Positions 1 through 4,629 of a stretch of 8,441 nt of DNA are shown here, piece after piece. Numbering within the stretch: position 1 is the stretch's first letter; each line of letters starts with the position of its first letter. The position numbers were made by a program, and so were the translations under genes. The DNA comes from Bacillota bacterium (GTDB taxonomy: Bacteria > Bacillota_C > Negativicutes > CTSoil-072): NCBI GenBank assembly GCA_017861495.1, contig JAGFXW010000091.1:1-8441 (forward strand), read 5' to 3'. Under the pieces are notes generated by a model. It saw nothing but the letters and a program-made list of their open reading frames with translations. It searched no databases and had not been told where the DNA came from.

Positions 1-1116
1 ATTAACGAGCCCGGACTGAAAACCGTTGTATATGCGGCGGTCCAATCAGGTAATATGCATGCGAAACTGGCGCCTGAAGAAGCCGATGTGTTTATTATTG
101 CGGTTCCAACCCCGATTAATGACGACAAAACAGCGGATTTGACGTACGTCATTCAAGCGGCGGAATCCGTACTGCCTTTTTTGCGCAAAGGCAATCTGGT
201 AATTTTGGAGTCTACCTGTCCGCCCCGTACCACGGAAGATGTGCTGGTTCCCATCCTAGAAAAAAGCGGTCTTGAAATCGGCGAGGAGCTTTTTTTGGCG
301 CATTGTCCGGAACGGGTATTGCCGGGGAATATTTTACACGAATTTGTTAGTAACGACCGTATTATTGGCGGCATCAACGCCAAATCTTCCTACCGAGCCA
401 GGGAAATCTATGAAAAAGTTGTGCAGGGAAACCTGATCCTGACTGATGCCACATCGGCAGAAATGGCGAAATTGATGGAAAATACTTTCCGTGATGTAAA
501 TATTGCGTTGGCCAACGAGGTTTGCCAAATTGCTTATGACCTGAAATTGGACGCGCTAGAGGTCATCAAGATGGCCAACATGCATCCACGCGTAAATTTG
601 CACCAACCAGGTCCTGGAGTCGGAGGACATTGTTTAGCAGTTGATCCCTGGTTTATTGTTGAAAAATCAAACAGGGCGAATTTGATTCGGTTGAGTCGGG
701 AAATTAACGATGCGATGCCGCATTTCGTCGCTGACTTAGTAATGAAAATGCTGGATCAAGTTGTTGACCCCAAGGTTACGGTATTGGGAGTTTCGTATAA
801 AGGAAATGTTGATGATACCAGAGAAAGCCCAGCGACTGAAGTCATACGCGAACTGAAAAAACAAAAGGTTGGGGTAAGAATCTACGACCCCTATGTGAAG
901 GACTACGAATTTGAATTGTCGAATCTCGAAGAGGCTTTTGCCGCGTCCGACCTGGTACTGCTGTTAGCGGATCATAAAGAATACCGATATCTTTCTGCTG
1001 ATGAACTGGGAATTCTGATGCGGAATAAACAACTGTTCGATACCAGAAATTGTCTCAATCATGCGAAGTGGAAAGAAGCAGGGTTTCGAGTCGAGGTATT
1101 GGGCAAGAACAATTAA
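1..1116 (+). CDS. wecC: UDP-N-acetyl-D-mannosamine dehydrogenase, WecC type (5'-truncated)
   Basis: This enzyme family oxidises UDP-ManNAc with NAD+ to UDP-ManNAcA, a cytoplasmic precursor of acidic surface glycans. The frame is open from base 1 with no start, so the gene begins upstream. 371 codons are visible. With a usual length near 420, the N-terminal Rossmann GxGYxGLP loop is missing. Visible in order: the central IIAVPTPIN motif (about codons 32-40), the KLMENTFRDVNIA helix with the family's catalytic Lys (469-471) and Asn, and GVGGHCLAVDPWF with the catalytic Cys (631-633). The C-terminal UDP-binding domain carries VLGVSYKGNVDDTRESPA. The AVDPWF ending separates WecC-type enzymes from the GVDPYY type, which is present downstream at 6628. 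UDP-ManNAc is the best substrate guess but cannot be proved from motifs. A wecB-type epimerase would be expected just upstream. No clear terminator follows. Confidence 0.88.
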   Translation: MNEPGLKTVVYAAVQSGNMHAKLAPEEADVFIIAVPTPINDDKTADLTYVIQAAESVLPFLRKGNLVILESTCPPRTTEDVLVPILEKSGLEIGEELFLAHCPERVLPGNILHEFVSNDRIIGGINAKSSYRAREIYEKVVQGNLILTDATSAEMAKLMENTFRDVNIALANEVCQIAYDLKLDALEVIKMANMHPRVNLHQPGPGVGGHCLAVDPWFIVEKSNRANLIRLSREINDAMPHFVADLVMKMLDQVVDPKVTVLGVSYKGNVDDTRESPATEVIRELKKQKVGVRIYDPYVKDYEFELSNLEEAFAASDLVLLLADHKEYRYLSADELGILMRNKQLFDTRNCLNHAKWKEAGFRVEVLGKNN

Positions 1117-1213
1117 CACAAACACGCAAAAGAAGAAAGCAGATACATGAACTGGAAAATTTGTTGCCGAAGAAGAGTCGTAGGTAATCATAAGTAATAT
1201 AATCAAGTGATTT

Positions 1214-1226
1214 GGAGGGGAAAATG
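1214..1226 (+). promoter_or_regulatory. Shine-Dalgarno site fixing the ATG start at 1224
   Basis: GGAGGGG lies at 1214-1220, with the GGAGG core ending 5 nt before ATG 1224. An in-frame TTG at 1212 overlaps this site and would leave the start without a ribosome binding site, so ATG 1224 is preferred. Confidence 0.75.
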
Positions 1227-1745
1227 CTACCTTTATCCCATATTGGTTTTACAACGGCAGCGGTGAAAGTGTTGGAAAAAGGATTACGGCTTCATCGGAT
1301 CGATTATCGAACACTGATTGTTGCTTCGTTATTGCCGGATTTGATTGACAAACCACTCGCCGGTTTATTGGCGGGCAGCTATGAATATGAAAGCCGGTCG
1401 TTTGGCCATTCGTTTGCTTTTTTGGGATGCGTTGGTTTGCTGATGGCGATTCTGTGGCTGTGGAACCGAAGTTTATGGGTTTTCCCGGTTTTTCTTGGGG
1501 TATTGTTCCATGATGCTTTGGATGTAATGTGGCTTCATCCAGACGTTTTTTTTTGGCCGATTGCGGGGTGGCAGTTTCCGAAGGCTGTAAATGAGGCGTG
1601 GCAGGGATTTGTGCAAATGGGTGGATATAAAATAAAACAATTGGATTTTCTAGATAATATCAGCGTGCTGGTTTTATTGTATTTTTTTATGCGAATAGCA
1701 CTAGGCGGCAAAATTACTGATTTTTTCCGCAAAGGAAAATTGTAA
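1224..1745 (+). CDS. YdjM/DUF457-like membrane-bound hydrolase-family protein
   Basis: A 173-residue integral membrane protein resembling the YdjM/DUF457 family, often labelled inner-membrane metal-dependent hydrolase, whose reaction is not established. Family-like landmarks: N-terminal SHIGF with His6, SLLPDLIDKP (Asp39, Asp42), SFGHS (His62, the counterpart of the family's THS motif), FHDALDVMWLHP (His96, Asp97, Asp100, His105) and FFWPIAGWQFP near residues 109-119. Hydrophobic segments lie near 64-80, 84-103 and 145-160. The tail FFRKGKL is basic and probably cytoplasmic. The conserved His/Asp set would suit metal binding, but activity is inference. The gene sits 107 bp after the wecC-type gene with its own strong ribosome binding site. 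It may be co-transcribed, and nothing in its sequence ties it directly to glycan synthesis. Confidence 0.72.
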   Translation: MLPLSHIGFTTAAVKVLEKGLRLHRIDYRTLIVASLLPDLIDKPLAGLLAGSYEYESRSFGHSFAFLGCVGLLMAILWLWNRSLWVFPVFLGVLFHDALDVMWLHPDVFFWPIAGWQFPKAVNEAWQGFVQMGGYKIKQLDFLDNISVLVLLYFFMRIALGGKITDFFRKGKL

Positions 1746-1746
1746 T

Positions 1747-1764
1747 AATTGCTAAACAGCAATT
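1747..1764 (+). terminator. Weak hairpin after the YdjM-like gene, possible terminator
   Basis: AATTGCT (1747-1753) and AGCAATT (1758-1764) form a perfect 7-bp stem with a 4-nt loop, starting 2 nt after the stop codon. The stem is AT-rich and is followed by mixed A/T rather than a clean T run, so termination is weakly supported. It could be a 3'-end stabilising or processing structure instead. Confidence 0.3.
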
Positions 1765-1914
1765 GAAATTTATACTTTAGGATAGTATCAAAATAGAGTA
1801 AGTTGTTTTATGATTAATTGTGAACAAATATATAGTGATAATAAAGTGCTTCGAAGCTGTAAATGAAGAAACAAGGCTGTGACAATAGGTAAGCTGTTTT
1901 AGAAAAACAAAGGA

Positions 1915-1924
1915 ATTCGCGAAT
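1915..1924. promoter_or_regulatory. Perfect 10-bp palindrome, possible operator half
   Basis: ATTCGCGAAT is a perfect palindrome and one of the few GC-containing islands in this AT-rich stretch. It could be a regulator site, but one short palindrome may arise by chance and no matching regulator is visible. Confidence 0.2.
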
Positions 1925-1945
1925 GTTTGTCAAATAATAAAATAA

Positions 1946-1979
1946 TAGTTGAATAATAATAATAGTTGAATAATAATAT
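1946..1979. repeat. Two tandem copies of a 17-bp AT-rich unit
   Basis: TAGTTGAATAATAATAA at 1946-1962 is followed directly by a copy at 1963-1979 that differs only in the last base. Flanking AATAATAA runs extend the low-complexity tract on both sides. This looks like a slippage-type duplication about 140-180 bp upstream of the second promoter candidate. Confidence 0.7.
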
Positions 1980-2033
1980 AGGGAAATTCAAAGGAATATC
2001 AAGAAATTGATGTTGTGAATACATTGAGTTTCA

Positions 2034-2061
2034 TAGACAGTGTGCAGGATTTCGATATAAA
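2034..2061 (+). promoter_or_regulatory. Candidate sigma-70/SigA promoter (distal)
   Basis: TAGACA (2034-2039; 5/6 match to TTGACA), a 16-nt spacer, then TATAAA (2056-2061; 5/6 match to TATAAT). Predicted transcription start is near 2068, giving a leader of about 125 nt to the BcsB-like gene. AT-rich DNA yields many such matches, so support is moderate. Confidence 0.4.
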
Positions 2062-2119
2062 ATAGAGAAAATCATGAAACATGAATGTTAATCTTTGAAA
2101 CAGAAAACTTCAGTATGAG

Positions 2120-2148
2120 TTACCGTGTCGAAAATTGTAATATATAAT
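2120..2148 (+). promoter_or_regulatory. Candidate SigA promoter (proximal) for the export genes
   Basis: A perfect -10 box TATAAT at 2143-2148 with a poor -35 (TTACCG, 2120-2125; 3/6) at 17-nt spacing. Transcription would start near 2155, about 25 nt before the G-rich ribosome binding site. This is a natural leader length. The weak -35 suggests an activator or a low basal level. Confidence 0.42.
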
Positions 2149-2160
2149 CGAATTTCGGAT

Positions 2161-2199
2161 ATGTTTATGTTGCTGCAGAGGGGGAGTCACAATTATTAG
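2161..2199 (+). other. Possible 12-codon leader ORF overlapping the bcsB start
   Basis: ATG 2161 opens a 12-codon frame (MFMLLQRGSHNY) ending at TAG 2197-2199. It would lie just inside a transcript from the proximal promoter. Its stop overlaps the ATT at 2195 that is a candidate start of the BcsB-like gene, which would allow translational coupling. It lacks a clear ribosome binding site of its own, so it may be chance. Confidence 0.2.
2178..2197 (+). promoter_or_regulatory. Ribosome binding site and likely non-ATG (ATT) start region
   Basis: GAGGGGGAG occupies 2178-2186. Within it, GGAG 2183-2186 lies 5 nt before ATT 2192 and 8 nt before ATT 2195, both in frame with the BcsB-like gene. Reading from there adds a basic n-region (IIRRLVGFII) ahead of the hydrophobic stretch, completing a classic signal peptide. 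No ATG, GTG or TTG occurs in this frame between 2141 and 2221. The first conventional start (TTG 2222) has no ribosome binding site and falls inside the hydrophobic core. An ATT start, or a base error at one of these codons, is the simplest reading. Confidence 0.55.
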
Positions 2200-2221
2200 A
2201 AGATTAGTCGGCTTCATTATT

Positions 2222-4621
2222 TTGGTATTATTTTTATTTCAGATGGTGTTGCCGGTTCAAGCATTTAATCGCAGTCTTGGAATGGACGTTTTAGGTTTTG
2301 AGAAAGAATTATCGGTGAAGGCTCCACACTCGTCCCTGACGTTGTCTTTTCCAGTGCCGCGATTGGCAAGAATCCGTTCAGCCTCCGCGACTTTTGCACT
2401 GACTCCGGGGCCTCAACTTCATGAGGAAGCTGCTTTTTCCTTTTATCTCAATGATAAATTATTGGAGACCAAGACTGTTAAGGAAATACGATTAAGGAAA
2501 AAATTTACGATTAATTTGCCGCTGGCCGGAGAATTTCGAGATACCATCAACCTGCAGATTAAATCCAATATGTTTATTTCAAATGATCTTTGCCGCGACT
2601 ATTATACTGGCGGTTTGTTTTTTACTGTTAATCCAGATACGAAAGTTGATTTGAATTATGATATGTTGCCGGTCCGCAGCGTGGCGGATTTTTTTGGCAA
2701 TTTCCAACAGTCGTTACTGATTATAGTTCCTGCTAATGCTGGGCTGTCTGAAATGATGCCGGCAGCTTGGACGTATGGGGTATTGAAGAAAAATTATCCT
2801 CATATGGATATTCAGATTGTTAAAGCCAACGATTTGGGAAATCGGCCCGCAACGCCGCGTATTTGGGTTGCTGTACGGAATCAGTTGCCTGCCTATTTTA
2901 ATAAAACGCAACCCGGGATTGCCTTGGCTGATCCAAACACGTTGGTGCTTTCGGCCGGAAGCGCAAGTGAACTGGAGTCTGTAGCAAGACAATTGGCGGA
3001 TTTGCCGGTTTTTCCGAACAACCCAAATGTTAGCCGGAAAATTGAGGTCAACACGGTTGAGAATTCGGCCGGAAAAGTAACGGAAGGGCTTTCTTTTAGC
3101 AATCAGGATGTTCAAACCGGAGTTTTACAGATATCCTCGGACTTCTTGTTGTATCCGGCGCTTCTGGGGAATGTGCCGGAAAAGATGGGGCTTCATCTTG
3201 AAGGCTCAAATATGGTTTCTTTTGAACAGGTTCGACCGGCTCGTCTTGATGTGTTTTTTAACAGTAACTTGGTGCATAGTTCGGTTTTGGATCAATCCGG
3301 TCGATTCAGCCGGGATATCGTTCTGCCTGGCGGCATGGAATTGTTGACCAGGAACAACCTTAATGTTCAAGTCAACTATCCGGAAGAACCAGGGCAATGC
3401 CAGGTTCGTGGAAAAACACAATCGGCTCAGATTCTTCCCAATAGTTACCTGTGGGGAGCCGGGCAACGCAAGATGGATCATTTTACATGGTCCAATATTG
3501 GCATGTTTTTTGGCAGGCAAGGAATTGTCCTTGTGGACGAAAAACTGGATGAAAACCCACTCAAGTTGATAGCTGACTTGGTGATGTTTTTAAATCGACA
3601 ACTTCCTTCCGCAACCTATGCTTTTCCGGCTGTTCAGACATTGTCGGATCAGTCCTTTCTTCCCCCGGATCAATATGTTGTTGCTTTGGTCAAATCTGGA
3701 AATGAACCTCCATTTTTGCAAGAGCTGATGCCGATGGCCCAGGGACAAAGCATTACCGGCAATCGGGAGAATAATTCGGGGATACCGTTGGAATTTCAAA
3801 CCAATGTAACTTCAGTTGTTGGTAAAATTACTGAAAATAATGGCGTTCCAGTTATTGTTTTTTCGACAAAGCAGAACGGTAAGATATTGGCGGAAGCATT
3901 CCGATATTTGAACCATCCGGGTCATTATGCCGGATTGGTTGGAAATATCATGGCGTTTCGCCAACCAGGACTGGTTTATTCTTTAGATGTGCGTGATAAC
4001 GATAAAAGTGTTGTCATAGGACAGACCGCTGCCCAAGGGCTGCTTACTCGTTTCTGGAATCAATACAAACCTGAGATTGTTATTGTCGGGGCAGCCTTAG
4101 CAGTCATATTCCTGCTGCTGTTGCTCTTCGGGTACATTAGAAAACGCAGGGAAGATCAAAATAGCTATTATGGCAGTCCTATTGTCGAGCAAGAGCCAGT
4201 GGGGGCAATTAAAACGCAGGGACGCGGCAGGCCCAGGAAAAATATTGCGGTGATGACTGAACCTGTAGTTGAACCTGAAACGATAATTGTCGAGGCGCCT
4301 GTGGAAGCCGCATCGGTGGAAAGCGCCAAACGTCGCGGCAGGCCCAAGAAAAATATTGCGGTGATGAGCGAACCTGTGGTTGAACCTGAAACGATAATTG
4401 TCGAGGTGCCAGTGGAAGCCGCACCGGTGGAGGTCCCCAAACGTCGCGGCAGGCCCAAGAAAAACACATCGGAGCCAAGACCTGACGAAGAGAACGCGAC
4501 TGTCGAAAAATCCGTAGCGCAGGATGCCATTGCGGTGGAGCGGAAAGCGGCTGAGGCAAAGCCTCCTGCGAACGACGGGCAAACTGCTAAAAAAAATCTT
4601 TTCGCTTCAGGAACCCGATAA
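2222..4621 (+). CDS. bcsB: BcsB-like periplasmic glycan-export protein with AT-hook-like cytoplasmic tail
   Basis: BcsB is the periplasmic, membrane-anchored partner of the BcsA synthase in cellulose secretion and guides the emerging chain. Similarity here is in layout and local motifs. A hydrophobic N-terminus ends at VQA before FNRSLG (signal cleavage). A first beta-rich carbohydrate-binding-like domain spans about 25-150. A flavodoxin-like domain spans about 160-270 (SLLIIVP, LVLSAGS). A second beta domain spans about 290-415 and carries the BcsB-like stretch RNNLNVQVNYPEEPGQC. A second flavodoxin-like domain spans about 420-600. One membrane helix lies at 619-639, followed by RKRRED. Cys124 and Cys393 are the only cysteines and could pair. 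The 160-residue tail is unusual: three GRP-core AT-hook-like motifs at 668-674, 704-711 and 741-748, spaced 37 residues, within Val/Glu/Pro/Ala-rich repeats. TTG 2222 is the first conventional start (numbering from there), but ATT 2192/2195 fits better. The next gene starts 8 bp later. Whether the glycan is cellulose is unknown; the uronate enzymes nearby suggest not. Confidence 0.82.
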   Translation: MVLFLFQMVLPVQAFNRSLGMDVLGFEKELSVKAPHSSLTLSFPVPRLARIRSASATFALTPGPQLHEEAAFSFYLNDKLLETKTVKEIRLRKKFTINLPLAGEFRDTINLQIKSNMFISNDLCRDYYTGGLFFTVNPDTKVDLNYDMLPVRSVADFFGNFQQSLLIIVPANAGLSEMMPAAWTYGVLKKNYPHMDIQIVKANDLGNRPATPRIWVAVRNQLPAYFNKTQPGIALADPNTLVLSAGSASELESVARQLADLPVFPNNPNVSRKIEVNTVENSAGKVTEGLSFSNQDVQTGVLQISSDFLLYPALLGNVPEKMGLHLEGSNMVSFEQVRPARLDVFFNSNLVHSSVLDQSGRFSRDIVLPGGMELLTRNNLNVQVNYPEEPGQCQVRGKTQSAQILPNSYLWGAGQRKMDHFTWSNIGMFFGRQGIVLVDEKLDENPLKLIADLVMFLNRQLPSATYAFPAVQTLSDQSFLPPDQYVVALVKSGNEPPFLQELMPMAQGQSITGNRENNSGIPLEFQTNVTSVVGKITENNGVPVIVFSTKQNGKILAEAFRYLNHPGHYAGLVGNIMAFRQPGLVYSLDVRDNDKSVVIGQTAAQGLLTRFWNQYKPEIVIVGAALAVIFLLLLLFGYIRKRREDQNSYYGSPIVEQEPVGAIKTQGRGRPRKNIAVMTEPVVEPETIIVEAPVEAASVESAKRRGRPKKNIAVMSEPVVEPETIIVEVPVEAAPVEVPKRRGRPKKNTSEPRPDEENATVEKSVAQDAIAVERKAAEAKPPANDGQTAKKNLFASGTR
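4223..4466. repeat. In-frame 111-bp tandem repeats encoding AT-hook-like units
   Basis: Unit 1 (4223-4333) and unit 2 (4334-4444) differ at about 11 of 111 positions by my count (about 90% identical). A partial third unit begins at 4445. Each encodes a RGRP(R/K)KN basic core followed by a Val/Glu/Pro-rich spacer (NIAVM, EPVVEPETIIVE, PVEAA). The 37-codon period keeps the frame. The high DNA identity indicates recent duplication or ongoing homogenisation, so copy number may vary between strains. Confidence 0.9.
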
Positions 4622-4629
4622 AATAAGAA

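Larger units (their letters stand above)
1746..2191. other. AT-rich intergenic regulatory region
   Basis: About 446 bp without a convincing gene. It is clearly more AT-rich than the flanking genes. It holds the hairpin at 1747, a palindrome at 1915, a 17-bp tandem repeat at 1946 and candidate promoters at 2034 and 2120. I looked for a c-di-GMP (GEMM) riboswitch core, because BcsB-type systems are often c-di-GMP controlled, and saw none. Short ATG frames here (for example 18 codons at 1810) lack good ribosome binding sites. The region separates the wecC/YdjM pair from the export genes and is the natural place for an independent promoter. Confidence 0.6.

Noticed and set aside
1147..1197. 16-codon ATG frame between the wecC-type and YdjM-like genes (MNWKICCRRR...)
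   Set aside because: No clear ribosome binding site, no conservation evidence, and such short frames are expected by chance.
1810..1866. 18-codon ATG frame in the AT-rich intergenic region
   Set aside because: Weak upstream purines only and no recognisable peptide features.
1998..2011. Small inverted repeat ATCAA-GAAA-TTGAT
   Set aside because: A 5-bp AT-rich stem is easily found by chance in this composition.
1746..2191. c-di-GMP riboswitch (GEMM) upstream of the BcsB-like gene
   Set aside because: The conserved core segments and tetraloop-receptor pattern are not visible on reading.
2714..3115. Minus-strand open frame of 133 codons
   Set aside because: It lies wholly inside the BcsB-like gene, which has family motifs throughout; its translation is basic, low-complexity and matches nothing I recognise.
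4223..4466. CRISPR-like or insertion-related direct repeats
   Set aside because: The 111-bp period is in frame, continuous and coding, with no unique spacers or terminal inverted repeats.
4097..4582. Long minus-strand open frames opposite the BcsB tail (up to 161 codons)
   Set aside because: They mirror the repeated Pro/Glu/Arg codons of the tail repeats on the plus strand, and have no ribosome binding site or recognisable domain.
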